A DNA stretch of 64,000 bases from Daphnia carinata (taxonomy: Eukaryota > Arthropoda > Branchiopoda > Diplostraca > Daphniidae): positions 7,749,357 to 7,813,356 of the forward strand of contig NC_081340.1 in assembly GCF_022539665.2 (NCBI RefSeq), read 5' to 3'. A program made the translations under genes and the position numbers. A model generated the notes under the pieces. The model was not told the DNA's origin. It saw only the letters and a list, made by a program, of their open reading frames with translations, and searched no databases. Below are positions 50,100 to 63,600 of the stretch, one piece after another (position 1 is the first letter of the stretch; the number at the start of each line of letters is the position of its first letter).

Positions 50100-53000
50100 A
50101 GCCGACGAATAAAAAGAAGAGAGAGAAAGTGAAGAAGGTCGTCCAGCATCAGGTTGATTAGAATGACAAGCACTTGTTGCCTCTTCCCACTGCGCACAGA
50201 GCGATGGCGTATAGTAAACAAGATTCGCTATTTTTCTTATCGAAAGGAAAAAGAGAGGCGGAATACAACTAGGTGGATAATGAAAGAAAGAACAAGATAA
50301 ATCCGAATAAGAAACGAGATGGATATCCAACGATTACCACGCCCTTTTGCCTTCTCGCGAGCCAACTGTCCCGCCCGCCAGCCTGTCTCGTTTTTCAACC
50401 GTCCCCACTCCATTCCATTCCTGACGTCCGCCACATCGTTTCTTTATTCGAAACTATAAACGTTTCAAAAAAACTGCATGACTGATGTCGTATTGAACTT
50501 TTTTCAACGCACCTGCACTAACAACGGCCGTTTGGCTTTCTCGTCGTGACGAAATGACATAGCCACGCCCTTCTTTCGTCCTCGTCGGCAGCTGAGGCTT
50601 AGACATCCATCAGCACATTGATCTCGGCGGTGTCATCTAAACCTCGTATAACGTGTAGCCTTTTCTCTCTCTCTCTCTCTCTCCCTCGATTTTCAGTGTG
50701 TGTGTGTAACGTTTGATTACGACGCTCTTTAGTGCCTTTTATACGACATGTCCTCTCGCTCATTTTCTTGACTCTCTCTCTCTCTCTGTCCCCAGAGTTG
50801 TGTGAAATGTTTGGCCATTTCGTTTGGCTGGTGGTTTGCTCGCAGCGCCAGACGAGTGGAGATGATTGCGATCGCTACTTACTTACTACATCATCATCGG
50901 TCGTCGCTCTATCGAGAAACGAAGAGAGATAACGACCCACTCTTTTATTTTTATTCTTCTCCGCGTTATGTGCATGTCGCACTTTGCTGTTCTAGTTTGT
51001 TTGTTTTTCTCTCCTCTTTTCTTTCTCCACTTCAAGCCAACAGAGTAGCAACAAACATAAAAAAAAAAAAAAAAAAAAGGCTTCGTCCGTTCTTCTTTTC
51101 TTTTTTTTTACCGGAGGGGGAAAGACATGATGGAATGGCTCCCTCATCTCCTCTTTTTCTTTTCTTTTTTTTTTTTTTTTATATTTATTTCGCTAGCTTT
51201 GGATTGAGTTGCTGGCGTGCCTACTGGCCACACCTCGATGATGGTCACTACGTTCCCATTTTGACAAGGTCGGCTTATAATAAAAGGAAAAAGGGAAAAC
51301 TAAAACAAAATAAACCCAAGAAGAAGACCAGTCAAATCTTGTTTGAGGGGCGAGGAGATAATGGTTCTGTAAATGACAGTAACGCGCAATTCACACCCGC
51401 CAGATTGTAAACTTCAAGCAAAAAGACCAACACGCTTTTATTCTTCTTTTTTTTTTTTTTAAATCTGCTCTTATTCGTACATCGCAATGTTGTTTCCCTT
51501 GGCAGATAAAAAAAAAAAAAGAAAAAAGACGACGATCCTCTTGGGGTTTTCGTTGGCTGATGGGCCACGCACACGGCACCGGCCAACAACAACAACATCA
51601 ACAACAACAAAAAAGGATAAAGGAAAAATTACAACAAAGTCTGCGCTGTTCGAATTGGATTGCGGGAAAAAGAGAAGGAAAACGCGAAAACAAAAAGCTT
51701 TTAATACACAGTGTGTGTGTTAGTGGTGGAATCAGGGGCGGTGAAGTGGAGCGTGTAACGCTAATGTTCCACTAGGCGTGAGCTAAAGGAAGAGCTGCTT
51801 TGCTTTCCGCGTTCGTGCAACAAGTTTTGCCCGTCTGCTGCCCGTTGGCTTGGAAACACACGGCCGGCGTGTGTGTCTGTGTGTGTCTGTCTCTCGCTTT
51901 GTGTGTAAAAATAACAACAACGCAGAATTACTATGAATACAAATTTCATTTGAAAATCGCACCACACACACACACACACACACGCACACGATGTACGGGC
52001 AAGGGCAATCCCCCTACCAGCTGTTGCATAATGGGTCGAGGGAAAACCTTTTCCCTAACGCTGATTCGAGCATTTCCCTTTTTTATTAGCGGGTACCAAA
52101 TTGCGAGTATTCTGAGTGCGGAATTTTCATGCTGGATGCGGCGCCCTACGTTTCGTTGCTTACGAATTGAAATCCAACCGGATGCAACAAGAGGAAAGCA
52201 AGTGTCAAAAGGCGGAGATGCCGAAATTCGATAGAAAACGGCAAAAGAATCAATAGGAAAACGAGGAGACATGCAACGAACTATTGTTGCTCTTCCTCTT
52301 CTTTTCCAAAGAATCGGAAATCAAAATAAAAAATGAATTCAGTTTCAGTCATGGACGCGTTGGGCTTGCGTTATTCCATCACGTATAAATATCCCCTTGT
52401 TAGCACGACTAACTCTGTAAATATAACGTTCTTTCACGTTTTTTTTTTCTTTTTTTTTTCTGGAAAAGTAGACACTGTATGTGCAAGATTGTGAAAACGA
52501 CGCCGATACGATGAAGGAGAATGGCTTCGTGATAACCTTAAGGAACGATATAGATATATATACGTATATATATTTTTTTTCTTCATCCCTTTCAATGTAA
52601 GTCTGAATGAGACGGCGATTCAAAGGTTCCTCTTATTTTTATCACTACAGGCGTTTCCTTGTCCCTTCGAAAATCTGATCTCGATTGATGACATCAATGT
52701 CAGTTGACGGAATGTTGTGTAAGTCGAGCTCGCCTAAAGGGAAAGACGTAAGCGAGAGAGAGAGAGAGAGAGAGGCAAGAGGTATACATCTCTCTGGTAC
52801 TACATAAAAGAGTCGATCAATACTCCGACGCTCGGCGTCGTCTGTTCATAGAAGAGAGAGGAGAGAGAGAGAGAGAGAGAGAGAGAAAAGTGACGGAGGT
52901 TGGTTGAGAAAACGAGGAGGCAAGAATAAAATAAAATAAAACAAAAATATACTATAGGAAAGGAGACGGCGGGAGGCAGAAAAGGTTGGCTGGGCACGGG

Positions 53001-53105
53001 CAAGAAGAAAGAGATAGAGAAAGGGACGAAATGAGAGATGGATAGTGAAAGAGGATAGAACGACAGGCCGAGCGTGATCACGCATGCCCCCTATCTGGCC
53101 CCCGG

Positions 53106-53140
<35 letters not shown>

Positions 53141-56100
53141 TCTCTCCTTCAAACGCAGCGTCCAATGAAAACGAGCGTGAAACAATCCGTCCGCACCGTG
53201 CTTCTTGCCATCCTGAATACATCAAATACAACAACGTCGTCGTGTGTGTCTATATAACATCACATGTCATCGTGTGGCAGCACAAGACCATTTTTCATTT
53301 CCATTTCCCGAATTTAGCTCTCGTCTGTGCCTCACCGCTTTATTTATTCTTTTTTTGTTTGTTTTTTTTTGTTTCTTCTCGAGTTCCATGAAGTTTCAAC
53401 ATTTACCGGCTAGAGAATTGCATGACACACTTTGCATTCCCCCCCCCCCCCCTCCCTTTCCTTGTCCGGGCAGACTGTGTGTGTGTGTGTGTGTGTTGCC
53501 TTATTATTCGAACGGAGCACAGTGGGAGGTGACGAATAAACACGCCATTGTAGCTAGCTGTTAGACACTTCTTCATCTTCATTATAATATGTGTTGGATA
53601 AAGTTTTGGCCTATTGTGCCTCGCTCGCTACGTAGCTCGTCCCCTCAAAATGAAGTCTCGTGCAAGAAGGGTCTGATGCGGCTCACTGAGCTGTCCTCGG
53701 CCGGGACAATAGCCCCACAAGTATTTTCTCTAACCAAAAAGCCTCGCGTACATTTCCAAAAAGAATTGAAAAGAAAAAAGGTAGGCAAGAATAGGACGTC
53801 CAGGTTAGATTTAATTATGATTAGAGTTGAAAGGTAAACGATTGTACGACGTGTGTGCGTGTGTGTGCTGTAGGATGGAAAAAGAGGAGAAGAAGATTTA
53901 AGGCGTAACCGTTTTCGTGAATGATTCATGCACACAACACGTCGTCGGCATGTGTAAAGATATGAATCATGCCATCCTATCGTTATTACGGTGTACACTA
54001 ACCAGAAGAGCAGCACATCAAAAAGAAAAACTATCTTTACTAATTGAGAATGACGACGCAAGCGATGATCTACCGAGGCTTGCCGACAAAAATCTCGACT
54101 TAACAGCTCCAAAGTGCTGTCCCGAACGCACACATCGGCGCTAAATCATCGTTTCAAAGAACATACACGTTCACCCTCCACCTCAAAGCAAATGAATCAT
54201 GTGCAGGTCCTTTCGTTTGCTCGCGTCCGTCCCTCAACGCACAAGTTCAACTTATTCTTCACATTTCTTTTTTTTTTTTTTTATGATGGCTTCTCTTAAA
54301 TTTCCATCGAGCCCGTCGAGTGCAAAAAGCAAAGGAACAAAAAAAAAAAAAAAAAAGAGGCAAAGAGCCAAAGCGAAGTGGGGAGTCCATACATCAACTG
54401 GCCATCAGTTGATGTATTTTGACTATTTACGTAGTCACGCCGCGATAACGTGCACGTACAACAGATATCGTCGCTAAAAGATTCGTTCGAATTTTCTTTA
54501 AAAAATAAAAAAAAAAGGGAAAGAGTGGAAAAGAGGAAGCATCGCGAGTCGTCCTCGAAAGTCACTCAATCGAATGAAGACGACGGATGGGGGCGATGCA
54601 GAGAAAGAACCACCTGCTGCAAACGCGCCCCGCCTCTCGCCGATGTTTTCCACATCAAAAAACGTCGACATAACAACAGGTTTTTTTTTTTTTTTTTTGG
54701 GGGGGGGGGGGGGAACCACTATTCCCGTTTGCTAGAGATGTACTTACCAACGGTTCTTGGATTTCTTTGCCTTCGTAATGGATTCCGCCTACCGGATGCT
54801 AATCGGAGCGCATAAAAAAAAAAGGGAAAGAAAAGTTTAAGAGTTGCGAGAAAAACGATTGCGCCTCGTCGATTTCATTCTATGCGTGTGTCACATTAGT
54901 TGCGTTTTTTTTTTCAATGGAAGAAGTCGTGAAGGGATGTCGAGTCATCGCCAACGATATTGTACAACAGGCCGGGCATCCTACAAGCGAAATGCCATTT
55001 GATAAGAGCAGGGCCACCATATCTACGTTGCTCTAAGTCTCGTAGGCAGGCAGACACACAAACAGACAAGAAAATAAAGCGACATCCACACCATCAGCAC
55101 CACTTTGAATCAATGTACGAAAACTCGTATTTGTTTGTGTTAAAGGGGTGGGAGAAAAGAGAGAGAGAGAGAGAGAGAAACATGTCCGCCTACATGGTCA
55201 CGGGGAGAGGCAGTAGCTCTTCTTTTATGTGTACATTACATACGCCATGCCATTGTCAGTCCGTTGTGGATATAGTCTGTAACAAACGGTGCACGTATAG
55301 TGTCTATGCAAGAGTGGGGAGTAGACGCAGCTCTAAAGATATCGCTCATCTTTCATCTCGCTCGCATTTTGTATGTGTGTATGTGTGTGTGTGTGTGTGT
55401 GTGTTCCGGAAGGGATTGGGCGGAGAGAAGCGCTTCCATCCAGAGCACGCAACAACCGAGACACATCCAACACATCCTTTTTCATTTTCTTGTCTTTCGC
55501 TATTCTTCTGAGCCCACTTCTTTATTTTTTTTGGGTGGGTTCGTCGCTGCTGATATACCCCCCCCCCCCCAACTAACTCGACTGGCTTTATCTTTCTTTT
55601 CTCTATTTATCGACTGTGTAAATACAAAAGACGATGCGTGGAGCGCCACGCTGGTTCGCCATGGAAATCAAGAAGAAAAAGATCAAAGGGAAGTGAATGT
55701 AAAAATGCAAATGCCAAAAGAATATTCGAGCAAGGGACAAAAGGGACGCCACATTCGAAAGCTGTTTTGTTTGCTTTTTGTCCACAATGACAGACACTTA
55801 ATGTTATTAACATCATCATCATCATCCCCGAATCAAATGAAAAAAACATTATCGTGCTAGCAAATGAAGCAACAGCGATTTTTTTTATATACCTATCAAC
55901 CCCCCCCCCCCCCCCACCTCAGAAAAGAAACCAAGTTGGAGCGAAGCCAAATGTTTTTGTTCAATTTAAAATTCCACACCCACGTCGACGTCATTTGCGA
56001 TTCGGCATTTTAGCCGTCTGATCTACCGACAAACGCAGCGTGACTTCGTGTAGAACAAACGGCTTCAAAAATATTTTCGTTTGAGCGGTGAAAAAGAACG

Positions 56101-58158
56101 GAGAGGGGGGGGGGGAGGGGAGAGGGAGGGGGACGAACTGACCGTGAAACGAATGCCGAATCAAATGGAGCGCCGCCGACATTCAACGACGGGCAATTTA
56201 ACGTTTGATGTGTCCAGCAGTTCTCGAGAGAGCAAAAGAGATAGTCATGCTGCGTGAACCCACGTCTGGCAACCAACCACGCCCACGTTGCCTACACGAA
56301 GATGATCAGTTTGACTTGCTATTGGCCTCGATGCCAACAACATCCAACCGTTGAAAAAACAAAAAACAACAAAAAACAAAAAATCCAAACGATTATTTTT
56401 TCTATCGTCATTTCCAAAAAAAAAAAAAAATATAATCCAAAAAATAAAAAAGTTCTCCCCCTATTACCTCGTTTCCGGATGGGTAGAACTCTATATCCGG
56501 TATTCGTCCGTCTGCATTCACTACTGTTGTATCGAACCCCCCCCCCCCCCTCGTTTTGCCTTTCTCGCTCTTTCTCGCGCTGTTAATCGAGTCGATCTGT
56601 CATCATCAAGTTGCCCCCGCGCTCTCCCAAAAGTCTCTTCATACACGTCATTTGGCTCTACTGTCCGTTATCGGTATTGGGTACAAACACGAGGGCGATA
56701 CCACGACGGCTCGATGGATTCGATCCAGCATCGCCTCTTCCTCTTTTTTTTTTTTTTTCTTAATAGAAAAGAAGGTGGTTGAAAAACGCTTGCGAAAGAG
56801 AAACAAACAAAATTAAGACGCGCGAATAAGAGAACGTACGCACAGGAATCCTCGTTCGAGATCCTGATTGATGATGGCTACAACATGGTGACATGCACGT
56901 TAACTACTCGTGTAGAACGATGACTCTATATTTAAAAAAAAAAAAAAAAAAAAAAAAATGAAACCCTTGGCTCATCGTATGGTCATCATCGTCTTGTTGT
57001 TTACGCAGGAAATACAAATGGGACATGCTACAGGCTGCTATTTGCGTTCGAATCAAATTAGCAAAAGAAAACAAAGTTGGGAATGTTCCCGATTCGCCAA
57101 CTGCGACATTGACAGATGCAAAAAAAAGAAGGGGGGGGGGGCGGGGCGGGGGGAAAGAAAGAAATAAGTTGACGCTTTAAAACGCAATAGAGAATGTCGT
57201 CAAGTGGAAGTAAAGCAAGGGGGGGGGGGGGGTGTGAGAGACGTTGGTATGTAAAGGCGAAATAGAAAAGTGAAAAAAAAAAAAAAAAGGATGAGGAAGA
57301 ATGAATAGCGGATAGATCCATCCATCTCCATCCCCGTTGCGTTCCAATTGACGTCTATCCGTTAATGTTGTCGCTATTTATTGGCTTGCCTCACCCTTTT
57401 GATTGCCACATGATGGCAAACTCATACTTTGCATACGAGCCCGCTATTAATCGTGTACATTTTTCCCAAAAAAAAACCAAAACCAAAACCAAAACCAAAA
57501 CCAAAACCAAACTAAAAGGACGTCGGTTCGAGACGTGGCGGAACACGCTGGAGAAATACCCGGACACGTTACTGGGCTCGAACGAGCGGGAATTCTTCTA
57601 CGACGAAGAGACGAAAGAGTACTTTTTCGACCGCGATCCGGACATCTTCCGCCACATCCTCAACTACTACCGGACGGGGAAACTGCACTACCCAAAGCAC
57701 GAGTGCCTGACCAGCTACGACGAAGAGTTGGCCTTTTTCGGCATCGTGCCGGACGTCATCGGCGACTGTTGCTACGAGGATTACCGCGACAGGAAGCGGG
57801 AAAACGCCGAGCGGATCCTGGACGACAAGCTGAGCGAGAACAACGAGCAAAACTCACAGGCGGCGGCCGATTTGCGCAACACGCGGGAAAAGATGTGGCG
57901 AGCCTTCGAGAACCCGCACACGTCCACGGCGGCCCTCGTCTTCTATTACGTCACCGGTTTCTTCATCGCCGTCAGCGTCATGGCCAACGTCGTCGAGACT
58001 GTGCCCTGCAGTCTCGGCATGGCCATGCCCGTCGCCGCCGACGGACGACTCCTGGCCAAGAGCAGCGAATCCATTCCATGCGGAGAGAGATACAAAGTCA
58101 TCTTCTTCTGCCTAGACACGGCTTGCGTCATGATCTTCACTGCTGAATACTTGCTCAG
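47588..58158 (+). CDS. Shal: Voltage-gated potassium channel Kv4 (Shal), 5' portion
   Basis: Shal channels carry the somatodendritic A-type potassium current. Two coding exons are present: 47588-47732 and 57519-58158; the rest lies to the right of the window. Exon 1 gives [20 protein letters not shown], the N-terminal helix that binds KChIP and drives fast inactivation, and runs to INVSG. Exon 2 resumes at [19 protein letters not shown] and completes the T1 tetramerisation domain. That domain has the non-Shaker zinc site HX5CX20CC (H and C in HYPKHEC, then DCCYED). Exon 2 then encodes the linker [13 protein letters not shown]1 ([20 protein letters not shown]) and S2 ([20 protein letters not shown]). 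It stops at a donor after CTCAG. The splice joins a G to GA to rebuild Gly-Arg-Arg exactly as in insect Shal. The 9.8 kb intron is long for this compact genome. The S1-S2 loop is longer than in the fly protein as I recall it. Confidence 0.95.
49812..49854 (+). repeat. (CT)n microsatellite
   Basis: About 21 CT units in Shal intron 1, opposite in sense to the GA array 215 bases downstream. Confidence 0.92.
50069..50097 (+). repeat. (GA)n microsatellite
   Basis: About 14 GA units, the complement of the CT array ending at 49854. Confidence 0.92.
52852..52886 (+). repeat. (GA)n microsatellite
   Basis: About 17 GA units with one GGA interruption, facing a TC array at 53108. Confidence 0.92.
53108..53136 (+). 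repeat. (TC)n microsatellite
   Basis: About 14 TC units, complementary to the GA array at 52852-52886. Confidence 0.92.
54389..54417. repeat. Perfect 12-bp inverted repeat with 5-base loop
   Basis: The arm ATACATCAACTG at 54389-54400 is followed by GCCAT and then its exact complement CAGTTGATGTAT at 54406-54417. It lies in Shal intron 1. Confidence 0.85.
55375..55403 (+). repeat. (GT)n microsatellite
   Basis: GT units with one AT interruption near the left end, in Shal intron 1. Confidence 0.85.
57473..57508 (+). repeat. (AAAACC)6 minisatellite at the Shal exon 2 splice acceptor
   Basis: Six perfect AAAACC units end ten bases before exon 2 at 57519. They occupy the place where a pyrimidine tract would be expected. 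The nearest tract, TTTTTCCC, is at 57460-57467. Confidence 0.95.
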
Positions 58159-60020
58159 GTATTGACCACATTTGCATTTTTTTTTGTTTGTTTGTTTGTT
58201 TGTTTGTTTGTGTTTGTTTTGTTTTTTTGAATAGAAAACTACCCTCGGAACCACCCCACCCATTTTAAGCCTGCCGCTGTGCAAAACACGTAGGTCATTT
58301 TAATGGACGAATACGTTTAAAAAAAAAAAAAAAAAAATCTATAGATAGTTTTTTTTTTTTTGAATGTAGCGAGCAAATAAGAAACTGGTAAACACAGTTC
58401 GATGATTACCTTGATCTGCCCTCAGGGCATGGTTCTTTATGGCTCCATCATTTCGGCTAACTGTGAGCGTTGCGACGACGATGGAGAGCAGTGAGCGCTC
58501 AGTTAGCGGATCGTATCGCTTTGAAGGAGAAGCGCACTTGTCGCAATGGCTCGTAAAAACCAAAGGGAGAGCAAAAGAAAAAGGCCCGGCTGCATTACGT
58601 TCGCTCGTGCAGCCATTATATATCGGATGTCGACTTGTTATTGAGACAGATATAAGGCTCCCCTAGCTGACCTAGCCATTTTTTTTTTTGTTTTTTTTTT
58701 TTTGTTTTTTTTTTGTGGTGTATACCCTGCGACCCGTACATGCAGCGGGGCCTTTACGTGTACAACGCCGGTATTGATGTATACATGGGGCGGGCGTAGC
58801 AGACGAGGGAGTCGTTAGAAGCGGTTACATCAGCATCCGTTTGAGCCATCCGATTTCCTCTATGCAAATGCTTGTTGTTGTTTTTTTTTGTTTTTTTTTT
58901 CATAATGGGGACGCTTAGTAAGTGGGGTCGAGATGCTATGTCTACCTTGACGTTTGAAAATGCGAGCAAGACATACAAGACCAAAAGGGACCGATGGGCC
59001 GTTTTCGATTGGCACACAAATGCACGAGTTATCAAGTCCGATCAAGTAGAAAAGTGTTTGTCTGAGCCGATCCCAAATGAACGCGCGGAACGTCAAATTG
59101 AGAAAGAAAAAAGGAAAAGCGAAAAAAGGGTAGCCAAATATATGCCATCATCATCATCTAGCTAAAGCTGAAATGGACAAAAGCATTCGGACAGGGGGGG
59201 GGGGGGAGTAGGAAATATATTGGCTGGCCGTTTTCTTCCGCCCTTCTTTGCCCCTTGTTTGACAAAGAGAGCTGGAAAAAAAAAAAAAAAAAAGCTTGCT
59301 TTCCCGCGGGAGCCATCGTCTTCTACATGTCCTCTCTCATTTTGATGGCTTCCCCTTTATCCCTGTGCACTGGCCAACAGACAATAAATGTCAACGACAC
59401 AGTAGAGGTTTACTTAAAAGAGGCGGAAAAGGAGAGGAAAAGAGGCAAAACTGGCCATCGCAAAAAGAAAAAAGAAAAAAAAAAACAAAGAAAAAAAAAA
59501 AGAAAAAAAAAAGAAAAAAAAAAAGAAAAAACAAAAGAGAGAGAGAGAACGAAATAAGACGGAATGAAAAAGAATGGGCGGCACGTGATGATACGACCCT
59601 GTCACTGACCTGCTGCCCAGAGATGATGATGACACACACAGACGATAGTCATTTATTTGTCGGCCAACCTGTCACTGTCCCCGCCATTCAAGTCCAGTTA
59701 GTCCATGGCGTTTTTTCTCTTCGCCAAATGCCGGCTCCTCCTCCTGCTACTCACTTTGCAACTTGGCGCTGCTTCAATGTCGTCCTACACCTCGACGGCC
59801 CTCCTCCTATCGTTTGACGAGAATCAAAAGAAACACAATTAAAAATTCCAGTTCTTATTGAATCAACAAATTCACATATTCAGATATCACACATTATGGA
59901 ATTGCTGAAACGAAAGACGATCGACCAATAAGGGCTACTATCGCATCACCATTAAGAGTTTAAATTGTTTCACTTAAAGAAAACAGTTCGTAAAGCGATT
60001 CAATTCATTGCTCCCTATTT

Positions 60021-60054
<34 letters not shown>

Positions 60055-60285
60055 TTTGGGGAGCCGTTTAAATTCATTCGGCGTCCAGTTGAAAGCCGGC
60101 ATAAACCATGTTTGGTTACTCAGCAATCAACTGGACCTGAATGACTGGCTGTGTGTCTTTATTGACTAGGACGGGCGATGGAAGACGGGCGGCGGTTTGG
60201 CTTGAAACAAACAGACAAGCAGTTAACAGGCCCTGTACCTTTTGGCGTTTGGGATGACGTGTCTAAGCACTGAATGAAACAGAAA

Positions 60286-60353
60286 GAAAGAAAGAAAGAA
60301 AGAAAGAAGGAGGAGGAGGAGGAGGAGGAGGAGGAGGAAGAAGAAGAAGAGGA
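60286..60353 (+). repeat. Compound purine microsatellite (GAAA)n(GGA)n(AGA)n
   Basis: About 70 bases of pure purine on the plus strand, moving from GAAA to GGA to AGA units. Confidence 0.9.
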
Positions 60354-60580
60354 GTTGTTGGCTGTTGCTGTTGCCATTCGACATGGCAGGACAGCCGAGC
60401 CAATGAGTAACGCACACAACACACACACACACACACACACACGTACACGATGAATCAGAATGGCCGACCTTGCCCAAATAACGAGCGAACCAACGACTTG
60501 TCCAAATTCCTACGTATTTATAGATAGCAAAGAAGCCAACTGGGCTTGATAAATGGCGCCCACTGTTCTCTCTCTGTGTA

Positions 60581-60587
60581 TGTGCGT

Positions 60588-60622
<35 letters not shown>
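60581..60622 (+). repeat. (GT)n microsatellite
   Basis: GT units with several GC substitutions at the left end. A second GT array lies at 61254-61288. Confidence 0.88.
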
Positions 60623-60624
<2 letters not shown>

Positions 60625-63600
60625 GTTCGACGACGTGTGCTGGCAATGATTGGAGTGATGGCGAAGCACCGTTGCGTCATTGAGGGCAAGGCTGGTCGCT
60701 ATATCCTCATGCCAGCATGCACACATACACAAAGTCTAGTTTTCGTCTCGCAGTTAAAGCAAGAGAAAAACCAAATAGACGATCAAAACCTAATCGAGCG
60801 TTGCATTCTACACTTGTGCGCTCAATATACGTGTACTGGAACGCCATCTTTTTTTCATTTTGCGGGATCCAACGCAAATCGTTCGATGGCGCAATAGAAT
60901 CTCAAAATCAAAATGAAGGAGGTGAACTAATCAAGCGAGGCCGATTCGTTATGCAAATTTGATGAATGACGGACGCAATCCAATAATTCGTTGAAAAGAG
61001 AAGACTTCAATTGCGAATGGACCGTATTTCAAAGCCAGGGAGAAAAAATTAACGCTATTATACGATTTGATTTATTTCCCATCGACGATGGTGCGTATAA
61101 ATAGTAACTCCTCAACAACGAGACGAGGGGGGGGGGGGGGGAGGGAAGGTGGAGAGAAAAGAACACGGGACACGAAGCGTTTCGTGTCTCCCCTCCCAAC
61201 CGGCCGATTGCTCGAGTCACGGGGACGGCCAAGAACGTAGCTCACATTCTACCGTGTGTGTGTGTGTGTGCGTGTGTGTGTGTGTGTATTTATACACAGA
61301 ATAGACACGCGCAGCGACAATTTTTGACTATCGTTTGTAAATCAGTAACGACGTTAACAACAACAACAAAAAAATGCCAGTGCTATATTTATAAATATGC
61401 ATCGTCTGGTGCTATTTATTTATTGATTACTTGCGTGGTCAACGACGTGTAAATCGATCTCCCCTTTTTCTTCTTCCTTAACAAAGGACGAGAGCAATTA
61501 TACACCTTTGTGTTATTTGTTTTTTTTTCTCCTATAATTCTTCGTTGCTGTCCTAGCTGTCCAGTCGACATCATTTGCCAAAGTTTCCATGAAATATATC
61601 CCTGACCAAAACAAACCAAAAAAAAAAAAAAAAATGGGGGAGCAAAGTTCTATTTGGTTCTCTCTTCAGCCATCGATTGGGATGGTTAGCAACTGTCCCA
61701 ACGGTTTGTCTCATTTTCCCTTTTGAAATATACAAAAGAGAGAGGAGGAAGGAAGGAGAGAGAGAGAGAGAGAGAGAGACTGGCATATTGGTAACAGTAG
61801 AGCTTATTAGTGTTGCTATTCTTTCGAAGTTACAGAGAGAGAGAGAGAGACGCCAAACTGCTCAACCACCACAACAAACAAAAGAGCAAAAACAAAGAGA
61901 AAGAAAAGAAACATGTTTCCAACAATCCGATAGACCCTGTTCGGTCGGAGAATATAAAACAACAACAGAAAAAAAAAAAAAAAAAAAAAACGGGGATCGA
62001 AACAAAGGGAAATAATGTAGAGAAGAGAGAGAAAGAGAAAAATAAAAATAAAAGGAGGAACCATCAGGAGCCTTCTGCCTTTTGTTTGTATACAAAACTG
62101 TTAGCATATATAGTGCTGCTGGTCTCTTTCCTATGACGCGTAGGTGGTGGTATATAGACTGAATTGTGGGGTATATAACCTAAGTGGCGTGATAGTTGGC
62201 AGTTTCATAACGAGACGTCACACGAATAACTCCCCATATCTATATGTGTACGCTGTTTACATTTGATGATGTTAGCTAGAGTTTTTCTTTTTTCTTTTAA
62301 ATACTAGAACTTGGTACACGTTGCACGCACACGTACACGGTCGCAGCTCTGATCTACGCGTTGGCTAACATCGTAAAAAAAAAAAAAAAAAAAAGAAAGC
62401 GGAAATTCCATTAGTGTGGGATGAAATATGGGTTGAATTAGAAGGGCAAAGAGTTGAACACACGAGTACCCATTGTTTTTTTTTTTTTGTTTTTTTTTTT
62501 TAAAGAGCCCACTTTAAAAGAAATGGCTAAGGCGAAACAAGCAACAAAATTATTGTGGGGCAAAGAAAAAGGGGGGGGGGGGGCAATTTGCTACGTTTTC
62601 GTTTGTTGGGTCTCAGTGCGGGACCCGTCATTGTTTCACGAACAAGCCTTTTATACAAGTAAACATATCAATACAAAGGCTTTGTGGAAAGTTGAGTACA
62701 TTCCAGAAAAAAGAAAAAAAAAAAAAAAAAGAACATAAAAACACGCGTTCCACTTTTTTTTTTTATGTGTCTATGTGTGTGTGTGTGTTTTCTTTATTCC
62801 CGCGTGTTATGATGTCATTTTATAGGGTCTACCGTCGCCAATGCATGGGCAAAACGAGAAGACCAAAAGCAAACGAGCAGATGATTCTACGTAGCTTCTG
62901 GTTGCCAACTTTTGTTCATTTTTTTTTTTTTTTTTCTCTTTTCTCTTTTCACGAATTCGCCTTTTTTTTTTTCTCTGGGTCCGGTAGATAAAAAAAAAAA
63001 AAAGTTGGGGAGGGGGGGGGGGACAAATAGTGGACTATACTGTGCCAGTTTTTTGGCTACATCTTTACTATCTATTTCGACATACAAGTAAAATGTCATT
63101 TTGATTTTCCAACCAATTTATTGCTTCCCTAACCCTTCGATTTTGGACGCTGTTTTTTTTTTTTCTTGAACAAAGACAGTTATCTCTTTATGCAAAAATT
63201 TTTCCATTCTTTTGAAGAGGACGCTATTTATTGTCTGCGAGTCTTTGCTTAAATATTAACAATGGCATCGTTCCTCCCACGTAACAAATGGCACAATAAT
63301 CAATGCGCAATCATTGGCGAATTGCGTGCGCCAACTAATCGAATTTCAACGGGCCAAACACACTCGACGAAAAAGAAAAGCGGCTTCGCAATATGTCTTT
63401 CAACCAAAATTACAGACAGCAGCAGTTAAGTGACCTCTCTCTTTTTTTTTTTTTTTTTTTTTTTTAAAGCCATTTGATGGACAACGACAGGGAGCCGATG
63501 ATTAAGTGCCAATGGAATTAGACACAAAAAAAAAAAAGGGTAAAAAGGAAATGAAAAAAAAAAAAAAAAACATCGGTCATTGGTTTGCGTCAAGAACTTA

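Larger units (their letters stand above)
47733..57518 (+). other. Shal intron 1, rich in microsatellites and homopolymer runs
   Basis: About 9.8 kb between the first two Shal coding exons. It contains many A or T runs over 15 bases, poly-C or poly-G runs of ten or more, and (CT)n, (GA)n and (GT)n arrays. No coding exon, transposon open frame or structural RNA was recognised on either strand. Confidence 0.7.

Noticed and set aside
57535-58146. A 203-codon plus-strand frame overlapping Shal exon 2 in another frame
   Set aside because: Arg, His and Gly rich product typical of reading GC-rich coding DNA out of frame; the Shal frame explains the sequence fully.
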